Counted from the stretch's first letter, positions 1-8,818 are shown. The stretch: 64,000 bases of DNA from Paracoccaceae bacterium (GCA_030697175.1 JAUYQR010000017.1:1-64000), one strand, 5' to 3'. Numbers and translations: made by a program. Notes: generated by a model not told the origin, from the sequence alone.

Positions 1-300
1 GTTGGACTGGCCCGAGTTGGACTGGCCCGAGTTGGACTGGCCCGAGTTGGACTGGCCCGAGTTGGACTGGCCCGAGTTGGACTGGCCCGAGTTGGACTGG
101 CCCGAGTTGGACTGGCCCGAGTTGGACTGGCCGAAGTTGGACTGGCCCGAGTTGGACTGGCCGAAGTTGGACTGGCCGAAGGTGGACTGGCCGAAGTTGG
201 ACTGGCCGAAGGTGGACTGCGGCAAGCGGGACTGGCCCAGGCCAGACCGGGCCGAGGTGATCCGGTCCGGGTTGGATCGGCCCGTGGTGTCCTGACCCGC
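1..300. repeat. 15-bp tandem repeat array (20 units, cut by window edge)
   Basis: A 15-bp unit, gttggactggcccga with close variants, is repeated head to tail in exact register. The sixteen copies up to position 240 are identical or nearly so. The four copies at 241-300 are degenerate but keep the spacing. Variation is limited to a few positions (cccga/ccgaa and gtt/ggt). The array continues past the left edge, so its true copy number is unknown. Because 15 is a multiple of 3, both strands stay open: the plus strand reads LDWPE/LDWPK and the minus strand reads S-N/T-F/S-G-Q. Confidence 0.95.
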
Positions 301-375
301 TGGAGGCGGTTGGCGCTGGGCGCGGGCAGGCGGCGCGTCGCCCGCCGCTGGTGGCGCAACGGGGCCGGCACGCAT
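1..375 (-). CDS. Possible repeat protein, Pro-rich N-terminus then S-[NT]-[FS]-G-Q pentapeptides (partial)
   Basis: This frame is open from an ATG at 373-375 to the left edge. The ATG lies two bases after the stop of phnE, and an AAAGG about nine bases upstream could act as ribosome binding site, so it would be the last gene of the phn operon. The predicted protein starts MRAGPVAPPAAG, continues Pro/Ala-rich for about 30 residues, and then becomes a low-complexity five-residue repeat such as STFGQ, SNFGQ and SNSGQ. The minus-strand repeat codons (TCC, AAC, TTC, GGC, CAG) are ones preferred in GC-rich genomes. The competing plus-strand frame, LDWPE repeats ending at 295, would be the C-terminus of a convergent gene and uses TTG for Leu in every copy. 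I cannot decide between them from this window. I do not recognise a family. Confidence 0.35.
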   Translation of the reverse strand, partial: MRAGPVAPPAAGDAPPARAQRQPPPAGQDTTGRSNPDRITSARSGLGQSRLPQSTFGQSNFGQSTFGQSNFGQSNSGQSNFGQSNSGQSNSGQSNSGQSNSGQSNSGQSNSGQSNSGQSNSGQSN

Positions 376-377
376 CG

Positions 378-1703
378 TCAGGGGCCTTTGATCAGTTTGC
401 GGCGCAGCCAGCCGGAGAGGCTGTCCATCGCCATGACCATGAGCACGATGAGGACCATGTAATAGGCGACCTCTTCCCAATCCTTCTGCGTGATGATCGC
501 TTGCGTCAGAAGCAGGCCGATGCCGCCGCCGACGATGGCACCGATCACGGTGGCGCTGCGGGTGTTGGATTCGAGGGTGTAGAGCACCTGGGAGATGAGG
601 ATCGGAGTGATCTGCGGGATGACCCCGAAGCGGGCGCGCAAGGTGGCGTTGGCACCGGTGGAGCGGATGCCCTCGACCTGTTTTTCGTCGATGTTTTCCA
701 GCGCCTCGGAGAAGGTCTTGCCGAAGGTTCCGGCATCGGTGATCGCGATGGCGATGGCGCCGGTCATCGGGCCGGGGCCGAAGGCGCGGCTGAGGATGAT
801 GGTCCAGATCAACCCGTCGACGCCGCGGATGAAATCAAACACGCGGCGGGCGGCAAAGCGCAGGGGGCCGAGCGGCATGAAGTTGCGCGCGGCGAGAAAG
901 CCCAGAGGCAGGGCGACCAGCGCCGCCGTCATGGTGCCGAGGAAGGCCATCAGGATGGTTTCGAAAATCGCCCAGGCGACGTCGCCGTGGCGCCACATCT
1001 TGTTGGTCCAGAATTCGGACGCCATGTAGCCGAGGTTGGAGCGGGCGGGGTCGATCCGGTCGGCGGTGGTGGCGAGGGCTGCGAGCTGGCCGAAGGATTT
1101 GCCGCGGAACGGGCTGTCGAGGGTGAAGAACCACAGTTCCCACCCCGGTTCATACTTGAAGGTTTCGACCTTGGAGCGGGAATAGTTGAACCGGCCGGCA
1201 TCGGTGGTGACGCTGATCTTGTTTTCCGCGACCGAAATCCAGTCGGGGATCGGCTGGGGCGCGGTCAGGACGGGTTTGCCGCCGACGGGGCGGATGTCGA
1301 TGGTGCCGTAGCCGGGCACGACCATGCGGGCGCCGGCGTCGTCGTAGGTGACGCTGTGGCCGGTGCCGAGGTCGATCGTGGTGACGGGGCCGGTGATGGT
1401 GACCCAGTCGGGCAGCATGCCTTCGGGGTAGGTGCCCTTGGCCTCGCCCTCGATCGCGACGGTCAGCTTGCCGGAGCGGTTGTCACGGGTGACGTGGGTC
1501 TTGTGCGACCAGAAGTCGGACAGCAGGATTGCCGCGTTGTCGAGGCGGGCGCGCTGGGCGAGGCCGGCAAGATCGAAGCTGATCGCGGCATAGAGGAGGT
1601 AGGCGAGGATCACGGCGGGCACGGCGAAGGCCATGCGGCGTTTGGCGGCGAAGCGGCGGGTGATGCTGTCGGCCAGTGATGGCGCGGTCATCGTCATCGT
1701 CAT
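378..1703 (-). CDS. phnE: Phosphonate/phosphate-ester ABC transporter permease PhnE (long form)
   Basis: Inner-membrane permease of a PhnCDE-type importer. The 441-residue protein is longer than a typical PhnE (about 260-290). An N-terminal membrane segment near residues 25-45 is followed by a roughly 150-residue polar, probably periplasmic, region rich in beta-prone sequence, and then by the transporter core. The cytoplasmic coupling (EAA-like) loop is visible as EALENIDEKQVEGIRSTGAN followed by VIPQ. The start ATG is three bases after the stop of the preceding permease gene, so the two are translationally close. Together they would form the heterodimeric channel. The start sits in a run of Met-Thr codons (MTMTMT), so the exact first Met is uncertain by two to four residues. 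Confidence 0.93.
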   Translation of the reverse strand: MTMTMTAPSLADSITRRFAAKRRMAFAVPAVILAYLLYAAISFDLAGLAQRARLDNAAILLSDFWSHKTHVTRDNRSGKLTVAIEGEAKGTYPEGMLPDWVTITGPVTTIDLGTGHSVTYDDAGARMVVPGYGTIDIRPVGGKPVLTAPQPIPDWISVAENKISVTTDAGRFNYSRSKVETFKYEPGWELWFFTLDSPFRGKSFGQLAALATTADRIDPARSNLGYMASEFWTNKMWRHGDVAWAIFETILMAFLGTMTAALVALPLGFLAARNFMPLGPLRFAARRVFDFIRGVDGLIWTIILSRAFGPGPMTGAIAIAITDAGTFGKTFSEALENIDEKQVEGIRSTGANATLRARFGVIPQITPILISQVLYTLESNTRSATVIGAIVGGGIGLLLTQAIITQKDWEEVAYYMVLIVLMVMAMDSLSGWLRRKLIKGP

Positions 1704-1706
1704 GGC

Positions 1707-2585
1707 TCAGGTTCCCTTCACCAGCTTGGTGCGGTAGTGGTCGGAAATGCGGTCGATGACGACGATGGCGGCGAAGAGGAGGAGGAAGATCGCCACGACC
1801 TCGTCATAGCGGCCCTGACCCCATTGCATCGCCAGTTTCAGGTCGTGGCCGATGCCGCCTTCGCCGACGAAGCCGAGGATGGCGCTGGCGCGGACGTTGA
1901 TTTCAAACCGCAGGAGGGCATAGCTGAGCCAGTTCGGCGCGACTTGCGGGATCACGCCAAGCCACATGCGCTGCGACCAGGTGGCGCCGACCGAGGCGAG
2001 ACCTTCGACGGGCTTGAGGTCGGCGTTTTCGGCCGCTTCGGAGAAAAGCTTGCCGAGGGCGCCGCCGGTGTGCAGCGCGATGGCGATGACGGCGGGGACC
2101 GGGCCGCCACCGAGGATGTAGATCAGCACCAACGCGATGACGATCTCGGGGATGGCGCGCAGGGCATCCATCGTGCGGCGGAACAGCGGGATCAGGCGGG
2201 GCCAGCGGGCGAGACCACGGGTGGCGAGTAGGGACAGTGTCATGGCGGCAAGTGCGCCGAGGAGGGTGGCGACGGCGGCGATGTTCAGGGTTTCGATCAG
2301 GGCGGGAACGTGGTCCCAGATCAGTGCGGGCAGGTGGGCGCGGTCGGTCCAGGCTTCGGTCAGCACTTCGGAGGGGAAGTCGAGGGTCTGCGGCAGGCCG
2401 TTCCAGAAGCCGCCGGCGTTGCGGGTGTCGGCCAGCATCCAGCCCGAGGCCATCAGCGCCACGAAGATCACGAGAAGGATCCCGCCATACATGCGCTTGC
2501 GGCGGACCATCTCGAGGTAGGCTTCGCGGGTGTTGCTGGTGTCGGGGCGTGTGCCCGGCGTTGGCCCGAAGGCGATGTCGACCAT
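1707..2585 (-). CDS. phnE: Phosphonate ABC transporter permease PhnE
   Basis: Second permease subunit, 292 residues, a normal PhnE length. The first membrane segment is around residues 33-52. The coupling loop reads EAAENADLKPVEGLASVGAT and then VIPQ, matching the EAA motif that contacts the PhnC ATPase. A GGGGGAA sequence lies just upstream of the ATG. It is separated from phnD by a strong hairpin with a T-rich tail (see the terminator at 2595-2628), which probably lowers permease expression relative to the binding protein. Which phosphonate or phosphate ester is carried cannot be told from the permeases. No C-P lyase genes are in the window. Confidence 0.95.
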   Translation of the reverse strand: MVDIAFGPTPGTRPDTSNTREAYLEMVRRKRMYGGILLVIFVALMASGWMLADTRNAGGFWNGLPQTLDFPSEVLTEAWTDRAHLPALIWDHVPALIETLNIAAVATLLGALAAMTLSLLATRGLARWPRLIPLFRRTMDALRAIPEIVIALVLIYILGGGPVPAVIAIALHTGGALGKLFSEAAENADLKPVEGLASVGATWSQRMWLGVIPQVAPNWLSYALLRFEINVRASAILGFVGEGGIGHDLKLAMQWGQGRYDEVVAIFLLLFAAIVVIDRISDHYRTKLVKGT

Positions 2586-2594
2586 GGTTCCCCC

Positions 2595-2628
2595 AAAGAA
2601 AAGGCCGGGTCTTTTGCAAGACCCGGCC
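2595..2628 (-). terminator. Intercistronic hairpin between phnD and phnE
   Basis: Read on the minus strand, an 11-bp perfect stem (ggccgggtctt with aagacccggcc) closes on a GCAA tetraloop of the GNRA type. It is followed directly by TTTTCTTT. This has the form of an intrinsic terminator, yet it sits inside an operon 3' of the binding-protein gene. Partial termination or 3'-end protection there would give more PhnD than PhnE, a common arrangement in ABC importer operons. Confidence 0.85.
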
Positions 2629-2645
2629 GGTCGTCATGAAAAAGG

Positions 2646-3542
2646 TTACATGCCTTCCTGCATCTTGCGGGCGGCGAGAATACCGTCGTAGGCGGCCGGT
2701 TCGACCGGGACGAAATCCTTGGCTTCGCCGCCGGCGAGGTTGTAGGCACACTCCGGATCGGTTTCCCACAGGTCGGCGGTCAGCGCGGTGACCTTGTCCT
2801 TGACGTCCTGCGGCAGCGCCTTGCGCACCACCATCGGGCCTTCGGGGATCAGCGTGGAGCGCCAGATTTCCACCAGGTTCGACATGTCGACGAGGCCCGC
2901 GTCGGCGGCCTTGCGGAAGGCGCCATTGGTATAGCCGTCTTCCCAGTTGCCAAGGCCGTCGGCCCAGGACACGCCGGCGTCGAAATCACCGTTGGCGACG
3001 CCGACGATGGTCTGTTCATGGCCGCCGGACATCTTCACTTCGGAGAAGTAGGCGTCGAGGGTGCCGTATTTGGCCGAAAGCTCGGCACCGGGGACGAGGT
3101 AGCCGGAGGTGGAGTTCGGGTCGGCGAAGGCAAAGGTCTTGCCCTTGGCATCGTCCATCGAGGTGATGCCGGTGTCCTTGCGGGTGAAGCCGATCGAGTA
3201 GTAGCCGGTGGAGCCATCGACGTTCTGCTTGGTCAGCTTGACTTCGACCGCTTCGGGATCGGTCAACTGGGTCTTGGCATAGGCCGAGGCGCCGAGCCAC
3301 GCATAGTCGAGGGTGCCGCCGAGAAGGCCCTGGATCACGCCGTCATAATCGGCGGGGGTGAACACCTTGACCGGCACGCCGAGGGCGGCTTCGACCTTGG
3401 CGCGGAAACATTCGCTCGAGGTCAGGCGGTCCTGCGCGTTTTCGCCGCCGAGGATGCCGATGTTGAATTCGGTGATGTCCTGGGCGGTGGCGCTGGTGGC
3501 GAGGATCGCGGTCAGGGCGGTGGCGGTGAGCAGCTTTTTCAT
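2646..3542 (-). CDS. phnD: Phosphonate ABC transporter periplasmic binding protein PhnD
   Basis: Periplasmic solute-binding protein of the phosphonate importer, 298 residues from the chosen start. That start, MKKLLTATALTAILATSATA, is a classic signal peptide ending in an Ala-rich cleavage region before QDITEFNIGILGG. A GGAG sits five bases before the ATG at 3540-3542. An upstream in-frame start would add eleven charged residues before the signal peptide and is unlikely. The fold is type II periplasmic binding: the ADYDGVIQGLLGGTLDYAWLG stretch and the GKTFAFADPNSTSGYLVPG stretch match the PhnD family regions around the ligand pocket. phnC lies 29 bases upstream. Confidence 0.95.
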   Translation of the reverse strand: MKKLLTATALTAILATSATAQDITEFNIGILGGENAQDRLTSSECFRAKVEAALGVPVKVFTPADYDGVIQGLLGGTLDYAWLGASAYAKTQLTDPEAVEVKLTKQNVDGSTGYYSIGFTRKDTGITSMDDAKGKTFAFADPNSTSGYLVPGAELSAKYGTLDAYFSEVKMSGGHEQTIVGVANGDFDAGVSWADGLGNWEDGYTNGAFRKAADAGLVDMSNLVEIWRSTLIPEGPMVVRKALPQDVKDKVTALTADLWETDPECAYNLAGGEAKDFVPVEPAAYDGILAARKMQEGM

Positions 3543-3571
3543 GGGTTCTCCGTGGGTTGGACGTTCGGTGG

Positions 3572-4390
3572 TCACGACAGCATGAGGTCGGCGTAGGACC
3601 GGTCGGCTGCGGTGTCGGTGGGGATGGAGGTCGAGGTCGCGGCCTCGTTGAACGTGTCGTCGGCGCCGTAGATGTCGCGGGCGACGCCGGTGGATAGCTG
3701 GTCTGGCGTGCCGTCGAACACGATGCGGCCATCGCGCATTCCGATCACGCGGTCGCAGTAGCGGCGCGCGGTGTCGAGGGTGTGGAGATTGGCGATGACC
3801 ATGCGTCCGTCTTCGAGGTTGATGCGGCGCAGCGTGTCCATCACCACCTGCGCGTTCATCGGGTCGAGTGAGGCGATCGGTTCATCGGCAAGGATGATCT
3901 TGGGGTCTTGCATCAGCGCGCGGGCAATGGCGACGCGCTGCTGCTGGCCACCGGACAGCGCCTCGGCGCGTTTCGGGGCCTGTTCGGCGATACCGAGGCG
4001 GTCGAGGATGTCGAGGGCGCGCAGGATGTCGGCCTGCGGCCAGAGGTTGAACATGGTTTGCAAGGTGGAGCGGCGGTTCAGGATGCCGTGCAGGACGTTG
4101 GAGGCCACGTCCATCCGGGGCACCAGGTTGAACTGCTGGAAGATCATCGCGCATTGGCTTTGCCAGGCGCGGGCGTCGCCGTTTTTCAGGGCCAGCACGT
4201 TTTGGCCGTTGACGAGGATTTCGCCTGCGGAGGCGTCTATCAGGCGGTTCATCAGGCGCAGGAAGGTGGATTTGCCAGCGCCGGAGCGACCGATGATGCC
4301 GACAAAGGCCGGGCGGTCGACGGTGAAGCTGACCCGGTCGACGGCAGCCTTTGCGCCAAACATCCGCGTAACGCCTCTGACTTCGAGCAT
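3572..4390 (-). CDS. phnC: Phosphonate ABC transporter ATP-binding protein PhnC
   Basis: ATPase that powers the PhnDE importer. The Walker A motif GRSGAGKST is at residues 34-42, the ABC signature [15 protein letters not shown] near 143-157, and Walker B reads [15 protein letters not shown] His switch lies in IANLHTLD. Length 272 is normal for PhnC. The start has a clear AGAGGTG ribosome binding site four bases upstream. It is the first transporter gene, transcribed leftward ahead of phnD and both phnE. The 83 bases between it and the upstream acyltransferase gene could hold a promoter (see the Pho-box-like repeat at 4456-4473). Confidence 0.95.
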   Translation of the reverse strand: MLEVRGVTRMFGAKAAVDRVSFTVDRPAFVGIIGRSGAGKSTFLRLMNRLIDASAGEILVNGQNVLALKNGDARAWQSQCAMIFQQFNLVPRMDVASNVLHGILNRRSTLQTMFNLWPQADILRALDILDRLGIAEQAPKRAEALSGGQQQRVAIARALMQDPKIILADEPIASLDPMNAQVVMDTLRRINLEDGRMVIANLHTLDTARRYCDRVIGMRDGRIVFDGTPDQLSTGVARDIYGADDTFNEAATSTSIPTDTAADRSYADLMLS

Positions 4391-4455
4391 CGGTCACCTC
4401 TTGTGGTCGCTGAGCCTGTGTCTAGGGGCGGCGTGTGACACTGCGCCGAAAGCGG

Positions 4456-4473
4456 TGTGAAAGTTCTGTAACG
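4456..4473 (+). promoter_or_regulatory. Pho-box-like 11-bp direct repeat upstream of phnC
   Basis: TGTGAAA and TGTAAC begin exactly 11 bases apart (4456 and 4467). PhoB boxes are TGTCA-type half-sites repeated every 11 bases, and phosphonate uptake is typically PhoB-controlled. The match to the consensus is only partial, and the repeat lies on the strand opposite to phnC. I treat this as a weak candidate. Confidence 0.25.
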
Positions 4474-5382
4474 TCAGGCGCGGATGTGGCGCGGCCAGAT
4501 GTAGGCTTCCTCGGGGTCGGGAAGCGACGGGCTGGCCAGTGCCATGCAGTGGCGGCGCAGGGCGGCGGCAACGCCGTCGCGGTCCAGATGGCGCAGGGCA
4601 AGGGCGGGGATCGGCGAGCCGACGGTGATCTGCACGGGCTGTGCGATCCGGCGGCGGGTTTCGTGGAAGATGAGCGCCACCCGCAAGGCATAGCTGGTGT
4701 GGCTGGCAATCTGGAACAGCCGCGAGTTCTGTCCGGCAAAGTGGACGGGCAGGGTGGTGACGCCGGGGATCGTGGCCAGCCGCCCGACGAAGGGATGCCA
4801 TGCCGCATCAACGGCGCGGCCGGCGATGGGTTTGTTGGCCGTGGCGACGCCGCCGGCGGGAAAGATCGCCACGACCTTGCCCGCCGCAAGCAGTGCCGAG
4901 GCCTGGCGCCGGGTTTCGGCTGTCAGGCGGCGGGCTTGCGCCGTGCCGGAGAAATCGACGGGCATCAGGTAGGGGTCCACTTCGGGGACGCGGCAGAGGA
5001 GGCTGTTGGTCAGGATGCGGACATTGCCGCGCAGATGCAGGCCGAGGTGGCCAAGGCAAAGGCCGTCGACCACGCCGAACGGATGGTTTGCCACGATCAG
5101 GAGGCCGCCGTGCTGTGGCAGCCGGTCAAGCGGGGTGCGCGAGGTGATCCGGGGCGTGATCGCAAGTTTGCGCAGGGCCGCGGCGAACACCGCCTCGCCG
5201 GGGCGTTTGTCGCAAAGCGCCCAGTCAAGGTAGAGGCGGCGCAGGTGCGGCTGGCCACTGGCCAGTTCCAGCGTGCGGATCAGTGCGCGGCGAAGCGGGG
5301 ATTGGCCGGGGTGGGCGTAGGTGAACGTCACATCGGGCGAGATCGGTGCCTGATCGAAGGACAGCGTGTCGGTCAGCATCAT
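4474..5382 (-). CDS. Lysophospholipid acyltransferase family protein (OlsA/hemolysin-like)
   Basis: Membrane-associated acyltransferase of the PlsC superfamily, 302 residues. The acceptor/catalytic block reads VANHPFGVVDGL near residue 98; HPFG-x2-D is the form seen in the OlsA/hemolysin-like branch rather than classical PlsC. The second block IFPAGGVAT replaces the usual FPEGT. Members of this branch acylate lyso-ornithine lipid or related lysolipids. It lies 83 bases upstream of phnC on the same strand, so it may share phosphate-starvation control with phosphonate uptake; ornithine lipids often replace phospholipids when phosphate is scarce. The substrate is inferred from family and context only. 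The start MMLTDTL is the only plausible one. Confidence 0.8.
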   Translation of the reverse strand: MMLTDTLSFDQAPISPDVTFTYAHPGQSPLRRALIRTLELASGQPHLRRLYLDWALCDKRPGEAVFAAALRKLAITPRITSRTPLDRLPQHGGLLIVANHPFGVVDGLCLGHLGLHLRGNVRILTNSLLCRVPEVDPYLMPVDFSGTAQARRLTAETRRQASALLAAGKVVAIFPAGGVATANKPIAGRAVDAAWHPFVGRLATIPGVTTLPVHFAGQNSRLFQIASHTSYALRVALIFHETRRRIAQPVQITVGSPIPALALRHLDRDGVAAALRRHCMALASPSLPDPEEAYIWPRHIRA

Positions 5383-5716
5383 GGCCTCGCGGGTTTTAGG
5401 GATGATCAGGGCAATCGGCGGGGGTGGCGGGTTTCATCTGACAGCGCCGGAATAGCGGATTTGTGTGACGCCGCGACGACGGCGGGATCAAGGCTGGATG
5501 ACAGGCGACGGGAACCAATCGCGGCAATCTGCGTTCGCGATGGGGTGGCGTGCGGTCTGCCGACCGGCGGGGAGCCTTGGCCGGAAGTTTTGGCGGGGCG
5601 TCGGGCGCGGGACCGGACGCGATGCGAAGGGGAATGCGGATGCGGGCAGATGGCCGGTGCGGGGCTGTGGCGGCGATGGTGCGACTGGCCGTTGCGGCAG
5701 GCTGTCGGTCGCGCTG
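5383..5716. other. Divergent intergenic region, no gene seen
   Basis: This gap separates the leftward acyltransferase gene from the rightward sensor kinase gene and must hold both promoters. The kinase frame is open back to about 5465, but the extra sequence is Arg/Gly-rich and looks non-coding. I could not identify a convincing -35/-10 pair. A CATCTGACAG motif at about 5433-5442 and GTGTGAC at about 5463-5469 resemble single Pho half-sites but do not form a box. Confidence 0.5.
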
Positions 5717-8700
5717 ATGCAGCGGAAATTCTGGTGGTCAGCGCTGGCGCTTTTTTCGGTGGCGACGGTGTCGGCGTGGGGGGTGGGGATCTACCGCGAC
5801 CGCGATGCGACGATCGACCTTGCCGAGCGGCAATTGCAAGCGACGGCGCTGTTGCTGGAGCAGCATGCCGGGCGTGTCTTCGAGGCGGGCGAAGCGGTGT
5901 TGCAGGGCAGCGTCGCCGTGGCCGAGGGCGTGGACCGCGACGATCCGGCAGCGCTTGAGGCGCTGTTTCGCCAGATCGCGCGGCTGCGCGGCGACAGTGA
6001 CCAGATCACCTCGATCTGGGTGCTGGACGAGGCGGGAGTGACGCTGGTGGAAAGCTGGGGCCACCCGCCGACATTGACCGCGTCCTACGCGGACCGCGAA
6101 TATTTTCAGGCGCATCGGAACGGCATGGCCGGGCTTTACACTGGCCCTCTGGCAACGGGGGCGCGCAGCGGCGAGCAGCGCTTTACCCTGAGCCGCGGCC
6201 TCTATGCCGAGGACGGCACGTTCGAGGGTGTCGTGGCGGCAGGGGTGCGCAGCGCGTATTTCTCGGGCCTTTATGCGCAGGCAGGGCCTGGCGAGGGTGC
6301 GCGGATGGTCCTGTCGCGGCTGGATGGCGTGCGGCTGGCCGAGTGGCCGCAGACCGAGCCCGGCCGGGCCACGCTGGACGCGGTGGCCGCGGTGGCGGCC
6401 GAGGCGGGGCGGCAGTTGCAGGTGGTGCGCGACCTTGGCAAGTATCCGGTGCGGATCAGCGTGTCGCGCCCGTTGGACATGGTGCTGGCGCCGTGGCGGC
6501 TGAGGGCGCTGGTGACCGGGTTGATCGCGCTGGTGGCGCTGGCGGCGTTTGGCGTTCTGACGGCGCTTGGGTTGCGCACCACCGGGCGCGAGCGGCGGTC
6601 GCGGCTGGACCTGATGGCAGCCAAGGCGCATCTGGAGGAACGGGTGCTGGAGCGGACCGAGGCGCTGCAGATCGCGCACACCCGGCTGCAAAGCCTGCTG
6701 ACCACGGCGGGGGCCGGCACCTTCATCTGGCAGATGCCGAACGGCAAGATCCGCTCGGACGCAGGGATCGCGATGCTGTTCGGGCTTGATCCGGGGGTGG
6801 ACAGCAGCGAGGCCGACTATCTGGAGCGCGTGCATCCCGACGACCGCGAGGCGGTGATGGCGAAGATGGCGGCGCTGCAGACGGGAGAGACGCGCTACGA
6901 GGACGAATACCGCGTGGTGCTGCCGGACGGGACGATCCGGTGGTGTCTGGCGCGCGGCACGGTGGATGCGAACCGGGTGTTCAGCGGCGCGGTCTTTGAC
7001 GTGACCGAGTTGAAGCGCGCCGAGGCGGTTGCGGCCGAAAACCAGCGGCGGCTGCAACTGGTGGCCGATGCGGCGCCAGCGCTGATTTCGCATGTCGGGA
7101 AGGATGGGCGCTACCGGTTCGTGAACCGGGCGTATGAAGAGTGGTTCGGGCTGCCGCGTGCCGAGATCGTGGGCAAGCACGTCGGTGACGTTCTGGGCGA
7201 TGCGGCGCTGCGAACGGTGGGGCCGATGATGGAGCGGGTGGCGGCGGGCGAGCTTGTGCGGTTTGACGCGGTGATCCCCTACCGGGACGGAGCCCACCGG
7301 CATGTCGAAGCGGAATACATTCCGAACATCACGGCAGGCGGCAAGGTGGACGGGTTTTTCGGGTTTGTCGTGGACGTGACCCGTCGCAAGCGCGACGAGG
7401 CGGCGCTGCTGGAGGCATCGCGCAGGACACAGGCGCTGGCGGCAGAGCGGACGGCCATCCTGGGCCAACTGACCGAGGGTGTGATCGTCACTGACGACAC
7501 CGGCCGGATCACCTTTGTCAACGAGGCGGCGGCGCGCATCCACGGGGTCAAGGCGGTTGACGTTTCGCCGGCCGAATTCTCGAAGGTCTACAACCTGTTC
7601 ACGCTGGAGGGCGCGCCATACCCGGTTGAGGCGCTGCCATTGGCGCGGGCGGTGGTGCGCAAGGAGACCGTGATCGACGAGCATTGGCTGATCCGGCGGC
7701 CCGATGGCAAGGATGTGGTGGCCATTGGCAGCGCGCGTCCGGTCTATACCGACGACGGGCGATTCATGGGCGCCGTGCTGACGCTGCGCGACGATACCGC
7801 GCGGCGCGCGGCACTGGACGAGTTGGCGCGCAGCGAACGGCGGCTGAACGCGGTTCTGGACAACACGCGGATGGCGGTCTTCATGATGGATGGTCGGCAA
7901 CATTGCGTTTACATGAACGCCGCTGCCGAGGCGCTGACGGGATACCGGTTCGAGGAGACCACCGGCCGCCCCTTGCATGAGGTGATCCACCATTCGCGCC
8001 CGGACGGAAGCCGCTTCGCGCTGGAAGATTGCGCCATCGACCGGGCCTTTCCCGACAACCGGCAGACCGCGGGCGAGGAAACCTTTGTCCACAAGGACGG
8101 GCATTTCTACCCGGTGGCCTATACCGCAAGCCCGATCCGCAACGCCGAGGCGCAGTCCATCGGCACCATCATCGAGGCGCGCGACATCCGCGCCGAAAAG
8201 GAAAACGCCGACCGGTTGCAGATGCTGATCGGCGAGTTGAACCACCGGGTGAAGAACACGCTGGCCACGGTGCAGTCGATCGTGTCGCAGGCGTTGCGCG
8301 GCGAGGATGTGCCGGTGCGGGTGCGCGAAGCGATCGAGACGCGGGTGATGGCGCTGTCGCGGTCGCATGACCTGCTGACGCGGCAGGCGTGGGGCTCGGC
8401 GGAGCTGACCGACGTGCTGCGCGAGGCGCTGCGGCCCTTTGCGATCGACGGGGACCGGTCGGGCCGCTTTGTGCTGGCGGGGCCAAGCGTCAGGATGCGC
8501 CCGAAAGCGGCGCTGTCGCTGGCAATGGCGTTTCACGAACTGGCGACGAATGCGGTGAAATACGGGGCGCTGTCGAACGATGCGGGGCGGGTGGAGATTG
8601 GCTGGCACGTTGCAGGCGGCAGGCTGCGCCTGTCGTGGGAAGAGCGGGACGGACCGCCGGTCACGCTGCCGACGCAGAAGGGCTTCGGGTCGCGGTTGAT

Positions 8701-8818
8701 CGAGCGGGGGCTTGCGCATGAGCTGGGCGGCGAGGCGGCGCTGGAGTTTCGTCCCGAAGGATTGCGCTGGCGCATCGACGTTCCGCTGGCCGGTATCTTC
8801 GGCGAGGAGGGCGAGTGA
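5717..8818 (+). CDS. HWE-family sensor histidine kinase with periplasmic sensor and multiple PAS domains
   Basis: Membrane sensor kinase of about 1033 residues. Order: a first transmembrane segment (residues 5-24), a periplasmic dCache-like sensor to about 255, a second transmembrane segment (about 262-285), a coiled linker, and four PAS/PAC segments (approximately 315-430, 440-560, 570-690, 700-820, the PAC ends recognisable as FDVTELKRAE, VVDVTRRKRDE, TLRDDTARR and EARDIRAEK). Then comes an HWE kinase core: phospho-acceptor ELNHRVKNTLATVQS, the N-box HELATNAVKYGAL, the family Trp-Glu in LSWEERDGPP, and GFGSRLIERGL. HWE kinases usually signal to single receivers, and one follows directly (8907-9347). 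Start chosen at ATG 5717 because the membrane segment follows at once, although no strong ribosome binding site is visible. The ligand is unknown. Confidence 0.9.
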   Translation: MQRKFWWSALALFSVATVSAWGVGIYRDRDATIDLAERQLQATALLLEQHAGRVFEAGEAVLQGSVAVAEGVDRDDPAALEALFRQIARLRGDSDQITSIWVLDEAGVTLVESWGHPPTLTASYADREYFQAHRNGMAGLYTGPLATGARSGEQRFTLSRGLYAEDGTFEGVVAAGVRSAYFSGLYAQAGPGEGARMVLSRLDGVRLAEWPQTEPGRATLDAVAAVAAEAGRQLQVVRDLGKYPVRISVSRPLDMVLAPWRLRALVTGLIALVALAAFGVLTALGLRTTGRERRSRLDLMAAKAHLEERVLERTEALQIAHTRLQSLLTTAGAGTFIWQMPNGKIRSDAGIAMLFGLDPGVDSSEADYLERVHPDDREAVMAKMAALQTGETRYEDEYRVVLPDGTIRWCLARGTVDANRVFSGAVFDVTELKRAEAVAAENQRRLQLVADAAPALISHVGKDGRYRFVNRAYEEWFGLPRAEIVGKHVGDVLGDAALRTVGPMMERVAAGELVRFDAVIPYRDGAHRHVEAEYIPNITAGGKVDGFFGFVVDVTRRKRDEAALLEASRRTQALAAERTAILGQLTEGVIVTDDTGRITFVNEAAARIHGVKAVDVSPAEFSKVYNLFTLEGAPYPVEALPLARAVVRKETVIDEHWLIRRPDGKDVVAIGSARPVYTDDGRFMGAVLTLRDDTARRAALDELARSERRLNAVLDNTRMAVFMMDGRQHCVYMNAAAEALTGYRFEETTGRPLHEVIHHSRPDGSRFALEDCAIDRAFPDNRQTAGEETFVHKDGHFYPVAYTASPIRNAEAQSIGTIIEARDIRAEKENADRLQMLIGELNHRVKNTLATVQSIVSQALRGEDVPVRVREAIETRVMALSRSHDLLTRQAWGSAELTDVLREALRPFAIDGDRSGRFVLAGPSVRMRPKAALSLAMAFHELATNAVKYGALSNDAGRVEIGWHVAGGRLRLSWEERDGPPVTLPTQKGFGSRLIERGLAHELGGEAALEFRPEGLRWRIDVPLAGIFGEEGE

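Noticed and set aside
2-295. Plus-strand frame of LDWPE/LDWPK repeats
   Set aside because: Not listed as a gene because its start is outside the window and the minus frame has better codons, an ATG and a ribosome binding site. It remains an alternative.
1-300. CRISPR array
   Set aside because: Units are 15-bp direct tandem copies without unique spacers; no cas genes.
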